Assembly: GCA_013399875.1 (NCBI GenBank)
Contig: VXAZ01002365.1
Coordinates: forward strand, 103,109-167,108
Direction: 5' to 3'
Length of the DNA stretch: 64,000 nucleotides
Source: Gymnorhina tibicen
Lineage: Eukaryota > Chordata > Aves > Passeriformes > Artamidae
Shown here: positions 14,401-28,079 of the stretch, piece by piece
Layout: every line of letters begins with the position of its first letter
Position numbering within the stretch: position 1 is the first letter of the stretch
Notes under the pieces: model-generated
Told to the model about the DNA's origin: nothing
The model's input: only the letters and a program-made list of their open reading frames with translations
The model's database searches: none
Position numbers and translations under genes: made by a program

Positions 14401-17400
14401 AACATTCTGAGCTCCAAACCTTAACAAAAAAGAGAAGTATTTCTCTTTAAAACTTTAAAATACAACTTTTAGAGAAAACAAGACCTTTTCATTTTTTTTT
14501 TTTAAGTCAGCAAGTACACTGTGGAAAGATGGGACACTGGCTCTCTTTAAGAAGTAGGCCATCAAATTCTCCTTTTCTGTCAGCAGTCATAGTTAACTGA
14601 AGACTACCAGTGGTAGTGAGAAGCTCTTGGACCTACTTCACTTTTATAGATCTTTTTGAGTTGGATACTAACAGCAGTTACCAAACTGGAGCCCAAACAT
14701 TAAATACTATTAAATCCTTTGAATCCAATACAGAAGCACTTTAATTATACAAGCTTTCTGTTATCCCAGATGAGGTCATGATTCTTAATGCTCATCGTAT
14801 TGAATGTTCCTGCCATATTCTGAAAGCTTGATTATCAAAATTATCCTTTGTCCTTTGTGTCACATGGATAATTGAAGTTTATACATTTAATGCAAAACAG
14901 GTTTTGTACCTCATGAAACAGACCTGTCTGTATTTCCACAATTTCTGAATATAATCTGTGCAGTTTACATGCTCATGACTGAATAGCATGATTATGGCAA
15001 CTATAAGGTACCAGGCTTTAAGTCAGAAACTTCCAGAAACCCACAAATCCAGTGGTAGGGCTCCAGCTTTGGAAGCAGACTGATTTTCTCTTCTCCAAAT
15101 AGGCATGCAAAATGGCACCATTTTGTTATATTATTCATGCTGTTTAGCTGAACAACTTTTTACTCATGTCTAACTTACACTGGCACTAATCATCACTTGT
15201 TTTTAGCAAGAGGGGAAGTCCAGAAGGCAAATCATACACAGCTCAATTAGTTTAAGCTAGTACTACAAAAATGTGATGCGCAGATGCTAATTCTTAGTCT
15301 GCTGTAGCAATGCAGGATGCTTAAACAGAGTAAGTTCAGCATGCGAGTTCACAGACCCCCTCTTTTAGATACTGGTGAGGACTACACAGAAGTTCTCAAT
15401 ATGAGTTCAATCCCATGTGTTTACCCCAAACACAGAAGTACACAACAGTACAGAGGCAACAGACTCACTATAAGACACACAACCAAATTCTGAGGGAAAA
15501 CCAAACATTTCATTCACTGACCAGCCCATCTTCTTGGGCGGAGCCCACAGAGAGCATAGGAAGGTTCACAACTGCCAAAGCATCACAGGAGTCTCGTTGC
15601 TGGGTAGCAGCATGTCCCCCTGGCTAACAGAAAATTCTCAAATATAGCATTTGTGAACACTGGGATATCACCTGCCCCTTTGTTTTCAGGAAGACAGGTG
15701 ATCCATTCATCTAATCCAACACTTAGAGTATTTTTTGTCCCTCTTTCACACCTCATTATCTGAAAAGCATCCTAGCAATATAAGATAGCTGAGAGAGACC
15801 TGTACCCAAAGTCCTATTCACAAGGCAATGCCATGCAAAGGTGATGGCTCTGAGGGGCCTTTCAGGAAAGAAGTGGGAAAGTGGGGTGCAGTGAAAGGAG
15901 AGGGGGAAGAAAATATCTGATACCTGTCTCAGCCCACTGACTGCAGAGAACATGGAGCAGCAGTGAAAGCCAGAGAAGGGGACAAGAGAGTAGCCATGAG
16001 GGAATCGGGAAGAGCTACACAAACATCACATAACAGGAGACAGGAACCAGAGCTAAAGAAGCCAGTCATAGAGCCTGGAGGTAATTCTGAAAGGATGCAG
16101 CACTGGTGGATGCACCCCAAGAGAACAGCAGTATGACTGAAGGTGGGAGGCAGCATTTGTGGGAGCACCGCCTTTGGAAGGAGAGCAGAAAGGGAAGTGC
16201 CCACAGAAATAGTTATTGTGGAGCTACCCAAGGTACAGAAAAAATGGCCCTTATAGCTTCTGAAACAATTTTACTGTGAGCAAATTAACCTGATCAGCCT
16301 TTCTTTGAACAAGTTGAGCTGTCAGGCTGTAGAGCTCAGAGAAGGTGAGTAGCAATGTGCATCAGAATCAGCCAGGATACAGCTAGTGAGTTTTATGCCA
16401 TTTAAAATGCCCCAGACTGGTTGTTTCATGGATATTTCAATATGCAGATACTTAATTTGATCAGAAACTTAATTATCTGTGTCCTAGTTCTTCAATACAC
16501 CTAAGTATTTGTCTTACAAGATGCTACTCCCAATGAATCTCTAGATTTATGCTATATAAATATATATAAAAGTCTTGAATTATGTTCACTGACAGCTGAT
16601 CAAAAAACATTAGTGCTACCAGTAAAAGAAATACCTTACGGTGTTTGCATCAGTAATTCTGACTAGGTTTTCTTTTTTACCTTAGCTTTTTATTCATGAA
16701 AGAAGATCCTCACCTCCAAAGAAAAAGTTATTTTATACAGCTAGAATTAGTTTACAGACTTCACTTGAAAAACTTAATTCATCATCCTGATTTCTACCCT
16801 TTAGTGGTCAATGTATTTCCACACATGAGCTGCTCTTAAACCACAAATCCACCTGTGGGAAGGCAGTTTCCATAGGGGTGCCTAGCTGAAGTTCAGTTTA
16901 GCTCTTTGCAGGATTAAGCCCATATGAAGCAGAAGTAGTTTGCAATACAGAGGAGGTCAGACTACAGTAATTCTCTCCGTGAGGCTGCAGATTATATCTC
17001 ATGTGGCAGGTTGCCAAGGAGCTGCTAGCAGCAGAGAACAAATACAGATGGGAGGAGGTGGATGCAGCAAGGGTAGAATTACACTGAAATGGCATTGGCT
17101 GCAAAGTGTGACAATAACAAGCACTAGGAGAGGACAAAGACCAGGACCTACAGTGACCAGGAAAGGAAGCTCCAGCAGAAGTAGCAGCAGAGTCCCTGAA
17201 TGTCCCAGCAATACTTCCTCCAATGGCTGAATTTCCACACCACAGCTCTGTCAGGCACCCTCAGCCCCAAACCAACCACTTCAACTGCTCTCTTCTCCCA
17301 ACTATTGCCCAGGGACCCAAGGCCCACTCCTCCCATGTTCTGCAGGTGCTGTCCCTTTCCCTCTCCTCCATCCCCCTTTTCAAACTGAGTTATAGGGAAG

Positions 17401-20281
17401 GAGAAATCACATGAGAGAAGTCTGAAATTGCTAAACAAGCTATAAAAAAACCCCTTAGTAAGCTCAGTGATAGATATAAAAATTTCACAGCTTCTCCCTG
17501 CAGAATCATTCCGCTATTTCAAAGCTGCACTGGTTTCCCAAGCACTAGTTAAGGAACATTTCTTTGTTCAGGAGAACACTGATGCATGTGCCTACACAAG
17601 TGTATGCTTTTACAACACAGCAACTTAGAAAGGCAATTTCCAGTTGTCTTGGATAAGACAATAATTTAAAACTATTGGTTTTCCCCTTGGCTTCTCTGGC
17701 AATCTTTGCACAAGAAAATTTTCTCTCTTGCCCTCCCATGTACTGTAGTGATAATACAGACTTACATCACTTCATGGTGGTGTCATGAGGATTCATTAGT
17801 GCTTATAAGCACTGTGAAGATGAGAAGTCCTACAAGAAATAAGTGATATCAAGGCAAGGGGTTTTTAATGCACACTCAGCTGTGTGGTGAGTATCTCTCC
17901 TTTTCCACCGCCCTCGTTAGCATCTCTAAAGCTATTTGCCAAAATCTGTCCTGTGAAGCAGCCACAGCTGATCACTGTATAGGCCCAGGGGATACTGAAC
18001 CATTCAAATGAGTAAGGTTAACAGTGCTGATCTCAAGCACAGCAAAAATACTAAGAAGACACATACTTAAAAATTCCTACAGAAACAGTGCCAAGGAAGA
18101 AAATGTGCTTATGAAATCAAAATGGGCCCCAGAAGCAAGAAACAAGTGAACTGATTGGGGAAAGTATTACTTTTTCTTCATTTGATTCAATGCCATGATT
18201 GCCTCTGATTTAGTGATTTGTCTTCCACTTCTAAATTGTATTCTGTCTAAATATAGTTATCATAGAGAACAGAAAACCCAGCTTGAACACCTGGGCACTT
18301 GTTACAGGCAGGCTATTCTGGAGGTGGTGGAGCACACCAGAACCAGCATTCAAAAACCACCTCCAGTGTGCTCAGCAATGCTGAGAATAATAACACCAGC
18401 ACCTGGTTCATCAGGCAGCTCCTCTTCCTCTCCCCTGTCCCACTTCACACATGGAAACCTGGTCCACATATGGTCCCTGGACCTAGAGCTGGAAATGGGA
18501 GCTCTCTGGTTGACTTCTCAAATACAGATAGTAATTTTTACTCTGTCCCCACAGTGCTACAGTCTGACAGTGATCCCACATTCTCATCCAAATTCACTGA
18601 GGAACCACAGCTGGGAAAGCAGAGCAGGCAGGGCAGGTTCCAATAAACTCGAGCCACCAGCTCTCGAGACATATGAAGTGAGGCACAGCTACCCCACCCA
18701 AACATTCATGTGTTTATTCCCTGAGCATTGGGATCTATCCTGGCTCCACCAGCTGTGCACAAAGGAGGCACAAGCACCCTCTGCAAGTGCTAATAACCTG
18801 TGTTATTCTTACAGCAGCATTCTTACAGCACTGTTTCCTATGCCCAGCTTGTCAAAGCACCAGCTTGCTGTCTCCTGACAGCAGTTCTAAAACTGTATAC
18901 CCGTACCTGAGAGGCTCTAGCGAAAGAATGTCAGAGGGGATCCATAATTCAGCATCAAGCAGTGCAGAAGTAGGTCAGGACGCACACTGGCACTGCCCCG
19001 AGCCCACCTGGGGTCAGAGCGACCGCGGTGTCAGGGACAAGGCTCAACCTGACTGCAGCCACCCAGGACTCCTGCAGGCAGCTGCTCTCCCTCCGTGCAT
19101 GGGTCAGCAGCAAGACTTACAGCTTCTGTGCTCTCTGCCTTGCACTGCTGGATAATGGGGCCCAGGGAAAAAGGATTTTAGGCAGCACTGAGGAATTCCA
19201 AAGCTTTAAAGAGCTGGCAAAGAGAATATGGCCACTTGTAAGTCTGAACGCGTTTGCCACAGGAGACTTTATATGATTTCTGCAATTCTAGGAAACTTTT
19301 CTTTAATGAAAAAATTCTGTCACCACCTGTCAGGAATAAATATAGGCAAAGAAAACAAGACAATATTGAACTAGAAGGAAGGATCTTGCAAAACATCAGA
19401 GCTGATTCATCCCTTTCCATTCCTCCCCCCACCCTACTCCAGGCACCATGCCGAGAATACATTAACTTAACTTGCCTGGGGATTTACATTAGGTTACTAT
19501 CCACTACCAAGGACTTCAGATTCCTTTATTCTCTACCATTGCCATGTTTCTGTAAGAGAGTACTGAATTAAAGTAACTTCACCTTTTTCTTCAGTTATTC
19601 AATTTCTGTAGAGTCTGGCAGCAGAAGTGCCAAGTACAAAAGTCTTGACTACTCAGTCCCACCCCTAGAACTGGTATGCCAGTGTATTAGGATATAAATC
19701 TGTTATTTTTGTCTCAACATGCATGAATTACCCGAGTATTATATATGTAGATACACATTCTTGCTTGCTAAATCTGCACTCCTACTTCTTAGGATTTGAA
19801 AACAGTAGTTGGAACAAGTCACCTGTTGTAGGACTAAGTTAAAAACTAGTCTTTGATAAAAACACCCTCTTGAATCACACATTAAAAGAATGAATGATAA
19901 ATACATATCAGAAAACTGAGCCTTCTATTATCACCCAAGGCTGGGGACATTTTATTCTTCACACCCTCAACTCATTCCACACAGTTTCTGCAGTGACAGC
20001 ACTCAGGATTGCAGCCTAGAAAGCTCTTTGGCTACCCTGTTCCCCAGTAATTTTAAAAAATTTAAATTTATTCATGTAATATAACACGTATCACCCTTCA
20101 GAAGGACCTTTTCTCCGCTCTTTTCTCTCACTCAGTTAGTCTCATGCTCAGCTGCCCTCCTGTGCAGGTGTTCTGCAAGCCACAAAAGCCCAGTTTGCCC
20201 AGACAAGTAGCTGACCTGGCAGCAGCGAGTGGTACTGAAAGCCTCAACAACCAGCCCTGCTTTCAACATCAGAGAAGGGAA

Positions 20282-20872
20282 CAGAAAAAAGAAAAGATCA
20301 TTGAGTCCAACCTTTGACTGAACATCACCACGCCAACTTAAGTATATCACTACTGCCATGTCCAGTTGTTTGTTGAACACCTCAGGGATGGTGACTCCAC
20401 CACTTCCCCGGGCAGTCCATTCCAATTTTTGACAACATTTTCAATGAAGAAATTATTCATGATATCCAATGATATTCATGATATCCATGATATCCTGAAC
20501 CTCCTCCAGTGCAGCTTGAGGCTCTGTTTTCTTGTTTTGTCCCTGGTTGCCTGGGAGAAGAGGCTGACCCCACCTGGCTGCAGCCTCTTTCAGATGGTTG
20601 TAAAGAGTGATAAGGTTCCCTCTTGAGCCTCCTTTTCTCCAGGCTGAACACCCCCAGCTCCCTCAGCCACTCCTCATACGACTCACTCTCCTGACCTTTC
20701 ACCAGCTCTGTTGCCCTTCTCTGGGCACTCCAGCACCTCAGTGTCTTCCTTGCAGTGAGGGGCCCAGAACTGGACACAGGATTTGAGGTGTGCCCTCATT
20801 AGTACTCAGTACACAGTGACAGTCACTGCCCTGGTCCTGCTGGCCACACTATTTGTGAAACAGGCTCTAACT
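20282..20872 (-). mobile_element. CR1 LINE fragment (3' part)
   Basis: The plus strand reads as the reverse complement of the avian CR1 3' region. It starts near TCATTGAGTCCAACC, runs through GGGATGGTGACTCCACCAC, the stretch around CCTGGGAGAAGAGGCTGACC, CTCCTTTTCTCCAGGCTGAA and GTGAGGGGCCCAGAACTGG, and ends near CTGCTGGCCACACTATTTGT. CR1 is the dominant non-LTR retrotransposon of birds, and most copies are 5'-truncated like this one. The element therefore lies on the minus strand with its 3' end near 20282. The usual short terminal ATTCTGTG-type repeats at the 3' end are eroded. Frames crossing it on either strand carry stops, so no functional reverse transcriptase is encoded. Confidence 0.93.
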
Positions 20873-21329
20873 CTCAGGAAGATTCAAATAGATTGAATCT
20901 AAATGGTTAAAAAGCAAGGGAAAGTATATCTCTTCAGCTTAAACACAAAAAGCAAGAAAAAGGATAAAAAATTCCCTTTATTTTTGAGCAAGTCAATATT
21001 TATCATACATCCATTCACACTCATTAACTCAAGTAGGCCAGTACCAAAGGTTTGCCACCAGGGGATATGTCCTTTTTAAACAGTTAATGGAGTTTTAATT
21101 AATTGTGTTACCTGAAAGTATATCTTGACAAAAAGTAAGATAATTGAAATGCATTAAAAATGTGTTTATTCATCTGTCCAGAAATAAGCTGGAAAAGACA
21201 AAGAGAACATGTAACAGAACAGTTTTTAGAATACCTGAAAAGAATGGAGAACTACTAGGAGACTTGCAAATTTGACTACTGGTATGAATAACTGTACGCT
21301 AGCAAATGCCCAAGATGAACAATAATAAT

Positions 21330-21430
21330 TAAAAAACAACAACAACAACAACCAAAACAAAAAAAACACACACACAAAAAAAAACCCTCAAAAAACAACA
21401 ACAAAAAACCTCTAACAAACCAAAACCTCC
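21330..21430. repeat. A-rich low-complexity tract (CAA/CA units)
   Basis: The run is made of irregular AAC, AACA and CA units interspersed with short A-tracts, and reads like a decayed simple repeat. No adjoining element explains it. Confidence 0.8.
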
Positions 21431-21951
21431 CACCAGATATATATACTAACTAATTCAGAGAAACAAGAAAGACAAAGAGTAGAATACCTGAATAAAAATA
21501 TCAAGCATTAATACTGCATTGCTGGTGGGGAATAAAGTATTTCTTTTTCTCCTGGAAAACACTTTGATTTCCCATAGAGAATAAAGAGATTTATGCCTTT
21601 TTTTTTCCAAATAGAGGTTACTTTTTCATTGGAGTAATAATATTTTCATCACAAATATATCCTCTTGGTTTTCTTTGTTGAGTTTTTTTAATAAAAACCT
21701 AATTTTCTATTAAAAATAGCTTTGATAAGAATAACATGGGCCAGTGAAGCATTTCCTTTTATGACGGTTTCTGGCATTCGAGGTCAGGTTCAACTACAAT
21801 AAATATAATGGCTTAAGATCAATTGCTCAGAAGCAGGAAAACAGTGACCAAAGAGCCAGTGTCCTGATTTTAAAGGTCCTGAAGCCACATGAGATATGTC
21901 AAATGGACAGATGTTGTAGCAGGGCAGAAAAGTGAAGCTTTAGCCATTTTT

Positions 21952-21997
21952 ACCTTACAACTGGAGACTATCAAACCTTACAACTGGAGACTATCAA
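21952..21997. repeat. Perfect tandem duplication, 2 x 23 bp
   Basis: The 23-base unit at 21952-21974, which begins ACCTTACAACTGG and ends TATCAA, is repeated without any mismatch at 21975-21997. Exact identity of the two copies suggests a recent slippage or duplication event. A collapsed or expanded read error is also possible. Confidence 0.95.
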
Positions 21998-24900
21998 AGA
22001 CTTCTGGAAGTTTTACTTACTCTTCAATCAGCTCATCTCTCCCTTTTTCTCCCATGCCTATTTTTTTCATATATGTTTTTTAACATTAAGATTTCACTGT
22101 CTTGTCACTAGGACAACATTCCAGCAGTGGGGAACATATAGAAGAAAATATGTTAACTGGCCCTTCTCTGTGTTTTTGTGCTAGAATGTGCTTTGTCTCC
22201 ACCTCAGAACAAGAGGAAAGGGAATGTTCATCCTGGCACAGGCAAGCTTTCAAGAAACGTGCAACCAGCCATTCTGACCTAACACTGCCCTGGATGGGAA
22301 TCTTGAACAAAAGAAATTACTTTAATCAAATCTTTCTGGTTTTAGTTCAGTGAAGCCAACTTATCTAAGAGATCTTAGCTTTCCTCCATTTCTTTTCTCA
22401 CAATTTCAATCTCAAATTATGCACACATTCTCTGAGACAACATAGACTCATAAAACTTTTCTCAGCTGACATGCTTAATCTAGGGTATGACTCTAACAGA
22501 TTCAGTATCTCACAAGCAAGCTCAGCAGAAAACAAAGCTCAGTTCTGTGTTGCTAGATGGTAAGGAACATTCTGGTTCATATTAAATCCATACCTGTATC
22601 TCGACTGGAACAGTGGTCAACAGTGGATGTCTTGGGAACACATCCCATGACTACAATAACCATGTAATGCTTCTCCCCAGAATACTTTCCAGCAGCTGGA
22701 GATCTGCAGGTCAAGGGGGTTTTGAGCCAGCAGTGTTCATTTTATCCTCAGGGGCATATTCTATGTGAGTTCGAATCCATGGAAACTCGTGCTCCCCCCA
22801 ACACCCAGTGGCCAGGAATCTCACAGCTAAACGCAGAGCACATTCTTCTGCTCTGAACTTGAGGGGCCTAAGGGTGTCATTTGATGGCTCCAGTTCTTTT
22901 GCTGACAGAGACTGAACAATCAGTCACTCTCTAATTCTTTGTCCCCATGTCACTTATGCCTTGCTCTCCTCTCTGCTTATCAACAGAGGTGGAAGATAAA
23001 AATATGACAGGTAAGAAAGACAGCTGAAAGCACATCAGTTGTTTAAATGCCATTTTAGAAAGTGAACCGAGGGACTTTGGTACATAAACCCCACTGAATT
23101 TCCATTACATTTTGATTCCTTATTGCCCCCCCTCAAAGAAATTTACACTGGAATCGTAAGAAAATATATTTTAGGACAGATTTTAAGTAGATGGTAGATA
23201 TATTTGAGATATCCCATTGGCATTTCTTTATACCACAACGACGCTTGCAACTTAAGACCTCCAAAACTGCAGAAAATTCACCCTATCTTCTAAACATCCC
23301 ATTTTACGTTGCTGAGCAGAAGAAAATATCCTTCCATCATCTATTGTGTGCCACAGCACACACCACTGCTGAGCCTGAAGTTTCAGCTTCATTGCCTTGG
23401 TCCCCTTTATGTCCTTGCTACTTTCAAGTCTTTTCAAGCACTGGAAAATTTTGACCCCATTTTGGTCTGTTTTTGCATCATAGACACTGCTGGCAGAGAT
23501 GGATCCTATTGCTATTCAGTTGAATAACAATAAAAAACCACAGCAGAAGCAGTGACAGGAAAGATGAGCTCTTTAGCAAATAGAGTGCTTGAGGTAAAGG
23601 TGGGAAATCCTCTCTAGTCTTTCAAAACCAATGCTGATGTTCCACTGAATCCTGACTTGCACATCACATGATCTTTTAGGCACTTAAACACCTGCAGGCA
23701 CCTAAATTCACTACAAATTCACTAAAATCCACTTAAACTCACCCCAGTCACAGCCCGCTCAACTATAGAAGAAATCTTTGCCTGTCTGTCTGTCCTGTTC
23801 CTCCTGAAGGCCAGAGCCCCCTGTTTGAACTGCCACTCTGCTGTGTTTGGAGCAAGGATTTATTCAGTGCTTCCTCGTGCCAGGGTGCCCTGTGTCTTAG
23901 CAGTTAAACTGACTGAACGTTAACTCGGCTAAATCTAATGCTTAAGTAAGTTATCTGTTGTCATGGATTTAATTGCTAACACATTTTATGTTCCCTGAGG
24001 GTAGTCAAAATAGTAGAGCCTCTAAAATAGCTGAAAAGGAAAATCTCTGTATTACCTCAACCCTGAAATTTAGTCTTTGACTGACAGTATTAGATACTAT
24101 TTGAAGGCAATCTCTGAGCAGCTAAGGATATCAAAAGGGCACATTTCTTCCTTAGGAGAGCTACACTGCCACTCCCATTAGCACAAACTGTCCCAGTTTT
24201 TGCCCAACAAGTTGTAAAGACCCGACAATGACAACTTGGTAAAAATGAAGCCATCATTCTGCTCAAACACTTGACGAATAAATTTTATAGCAAGATGCAG
24301 CACTGTTCTGTACCTGGCAAGGTATATTTGTCCCTCCTCGCTACTTTATGAAATAAATAGAACATTAAGGAACAGGTCAGACTGTTTCCTTTCCCTCCCC
24401 ATTAGTACTTGCAAGAGTAGCTACTGATTACTGAGTATCAGAGCCCAAACCCACCTAAGAGTATTAAACTATACATAATAAAAACAGAAGTAGCACACAA
24501 TTTCATCTTCATTACAGACTTTGTTTAGCCCAACCTGGATTTTCAGTATTATCTGCTCATACTAATTTCTTCTTTTGTTGTTCCTAAATACTAATTTCTT
24601 GTTCATGTATTTGATTTTCATTAATTTCAAAGTGTAGGTACATCTTGCCTGAAGAAATAACAACAGCAGTATTTGACATGTGAATTTGTTTACCCTAGTG
24701 AAAATGAACAAGGTACACAGAGCTGATGTTCAAACAGATAGTATAAGCAGACATAAATGAGAATTTATATCTAATTTGTACTTCAGCAATCTGGTGAAAG
24801 ACTGCTGAGACTGAATAAATTAACTCCTAATATGGTCAATTAAGACAGGTAGGTCATCTGGCGAGAGAAACTGAGAGAAACAAATCCAAAGAGACGAGAT

Positions 24901-27900
24901 TGCTGAGGTCTGGAGAACTGGCTTCCCATCTGTTACCTGGAAATGTCGTCTGTCCTCTCTGCTACTGCATTCCTGCAATGTCTAATAGACAGCTTGTCTC
25001 CATTAACTACAATGCCAGTCTGTTGTATTTCAATGACCAGGAAGGAGGAGGTGTGCAAAAATAGGAAAACAGTCTCAGGGATTTTCCTCCCGCTTATATA
25101 TGCATTAGTATTTTCTTATTATAAGAGACTGAGTGAAAAGAGAGAGGCATATGGAAGAAAAAGAATCATATCTTTCATGTGGAATGAAATCAAGTGGACT
25201 AGCCTCAGTCAACATTAGTTACACATCCAGCTGCAGCACCTACATATTACACAACAGGGTTCATACGAGCAAGAAAGTACCTGGCCATGTCTACAACATC
25301 TATGTCATCTCTAACTATTTTGAACAGCTTGAAGAGCAAAGAGAAGCAGTGGTGGCCAGGAAGATCTGTACACACAGCCATCATGTTTCTGAAGTCTGAA
25401 AAGAGTGTGTAGAGACAAGGAAAGGGGGAGACTCTGTCTGGAAAGATCAATCTCCTATAAAGCATCTCAAATATGGTGTTAGGATAATTAGCAATCATTG
25501 ACCTCACTAGTACTCCAAGGATTTTAGAAAGTGCTCCCTTTGTGAAGAACAAGTTGGACACAAGTAGCTGGAGGAGCCAGAAGGAGTGGTAGGCAGAGGC
25601 AGGCACTTGGTAAGAGCTGTTGAGCTAAGCTCCAGGCCCAGCAGAGAATCCTGAAAGCAGCAGGCTGGTAGAGCATTGCTACTGCCCATCCTTCCCTGTC
25701 CGTGGTACTCTCTGTGCCACACTGCACAGCCCTGATGCAAACAGCGCCAGATCTCACTGAGCCTGGACTGCTCTGCTTTCCTCCATGGACAACGGCAGGG
25801 ACCTGAGGAACACACAGAGGGTCGTCTGCCTAAGATGTGCTTCTGGACCTGTGAGCAAAAGTGCAGAGGGTGTTGCACAGAGCATCGCTGTGTCACTCTT
25901 GAAGCCCCAGGCCTGCCAGCCTCAGCATACAACTGCTGGCCTGGGGTCACCAGCCCCTGAAGGACTTCATCCCACTTCAGTGACTGAAGCGTGGGGAGCA
26001 GGCAGGCTCCTCAGGGAGATCAGCTCACCTGAGGAGTGAAGGGCTCAGCTTAGGGAAAGCCGCCTCCATCCACACAACTCAAGAGCAGCTCCCCCAAGGC
26101 ACTAACATTTCACTGATTCTACCCATCTTCACAGGTCCATTTTCTCTACATTACACTTGAAATTCAGTACGCCCCAAACAGAAAGGGCAAGGACATTATT
26201 TCATGTCTCCAGCAACAAACCCCAGGTTTTTGTTAATGAGGCACCCAAAACAACTCTTTTATTTATTGCTCCTTTATGAGCACAGATGGCATTGGAAAAC
26301 ATGAAGCAAACTGAAAGTGTAGATTTAACACAAAGTTCTTGACCCATACTAAACCCTGTGCAAGAGCTTGAGCTTTCCAACTCAGCAGCCCAGCTCTTAC
26401 TTATTTATTTACTTACTTTTGAAGCAATCACTGAAGCATAAAATGCATTTAGGGACAGCAAATCAGAGGGGTCTCAAATGTTAGACTTCCTCTTGTTGGC
26501 CTTAAAATCACACGACAGGGGGAACAATAGAAAAACAGGGGTTTCTCTGTGTTTTATGCTACCTTTCTGACAGATATAAAAGCAAAAAAGGGGATGCTAA
26601 GATGGAAATGGTAGAAAATCCCCTGGAACAGTAGAGAATAAGGAAGAGACAAAGCAGTCAAGACTGAGGTTTTACACTCCATCCTAGACAGCCATGACAT
26701 TAAATTAATTTTACTGTTGGTTGCCCACATAGCTACTGTTTTTCCAGGACATGCTAAGGACTCTATGAACTCAGTGAGGAAGGCCGCTCAGTGGGATGCC
26801 TAAAGTAGGATCGGAGCACTCCTGATTCAAAGTGAGAGCTGCAATTTCTTTTTATTTCTTCCTCCATTTGTCTAAAAGGAGATTTTCTTTCTCAGATGAT
26901 TTGTCATGTAGCCTTCATTAGCGCTAAGGTCTTGATTAAAAATTAGGAATTACAAATTTTATCACTTTTAAGCTAAAGTTACCTTAGTTTAACTTCTCTT
27001 GGCAGTGCTCTAGTTGTTGTGTACAGCAGAGGAATTTAGCACAGGTGGCCCGTAATTCACACGGAGGTCAGTCTGATGGATGGCTCATGAACATACAGCA
27101 CAAAACAGGCTGGCAGCATAAACCAACACTTAAACCCAAATTCAGTCTTTGAGCAGCCAGAGAATTATGTATGAAAAAGAAACAAGGGTCAAATACCTTG
27201 TATCCACAATCCCCAATGTAATTTTGCCCCTTTATAAACACTTAATTTCAAATCTTGACTACCTCTGCATTTCCACTCCTTGTAGCAAAAGACTGTGATG
27301 GGCAGTGGAAGAAGGTAAGATTCAAATAAAGCATTTGTTCCACTTTATTCACAATGAGAGGATAGAAATAATCAGCTTTCTCTTAACCAGCTTGTCCAAA
27401 CCGTATAATAAACACACAATAATTAACACTAAGTGTAAAATACTGCTATTTGTAAAAGAGATTAGCAGTATCAGGCTTAGGGAGTCCAGCTAAGTAGAGC
27501 GTTCCTCCCCAGAATAAAGAGAAATTCTAAATCATCTTGTTTGTTCTGTGTTCCCCGGGCTCTGCCAAACCAAGCACAGCCTGAATCTGTGGCTCAGAAG
27601 CGCTGAAGAGAACCCCGGGCTCCAACCACCTCACTCGCCAGGAAGCGATGGAAGAGATTTCCCATGCCTTTTATCATGAATCAGAGGTGTCTTACTACTC
27701 CAGTTGTCTGGGCTACTGCACACTTAGGCTAATGGGCCTAAGGATGTAACAACAAAATTTGGAAAGATGACACAAAATGGGAGCAAGACAGGAACAACAA
27801 CGGGACAAGAAGCCTGAGCAGTTACATGATTCACTCTTTTGATAACGTGCCTTCTACACTACTATCCTGTTACAGCCTGTTTCAGGATGCAGCCCAGGTC

Positions 27901-28079
27901 TACCTAGAAGGGAAGCTTGCCTTTTTGGAAGGAGCAGTGAAAATTGTGATTGGAGCTGGATGTCAGGAAAAGGATCCTTACTGACTTTAATAACCTGTGG
28001 CTGCAGCTCCAAAGTGGGGTCTGGTGTGGGTACCACGCTCTCCTCGGCTCAAAGCTTCGGGTTATTTTTCTACACCTTT

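Larger units (their letters stand above)
1..20281. other. Gene-free stretch, intergenic or long intron
   Basis: I see no recognisable exon, RNA gene or full transposon here. Open frames are short, occur on both strands and overlap one another, and none gives a protein I recognise. The longest plus-strand frame (18195-18878, 227 codons) has no domain, repeat or membrane pattern that I can name. Base composition is AT-rich with short GC-richer islands, such as about 18950-19160. Embedded small features are listed separately: a 30-base duplication at 9791 and a hairpin at 11464. If the CpG island near 28-29 kb is a minus-strand promoter, this stretch could be the first intron of that gene. Otherwise it is intergenic. 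Confidence 0.6.
20873..28079. other. Gene-free stretch left of the CpG island
   Basis: No exon is recognised. The stretch holds an A-rich low-complexity run with CAA and CA units (about 21330-21430) and a 23-base duplication at 21952. Around 25.25-26.04 kb there are overlapping frames on both strands (a minus frame of 147 codons at 25507-25950 and a plus frame of 84 codons at 25785-26039). I cannot assign either frame to a family. GC content rises from about 27.54 kb as the CpG island shore begins. Confidence 0.6.

Noticed and set aside
22740..22790. tRNA-like B box (GAGTTCGAATCC)
   Set aside because: No matching A box, acceptor stem or anticodon arm can be folded around it, so it is a chance match.
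25247..25950. Minus-strand frames of 119 and 147 codons as a possible gene
   Set aside because: The two frames overlap in different phases, no splice structure joins them, and neither translation matches a family I know.
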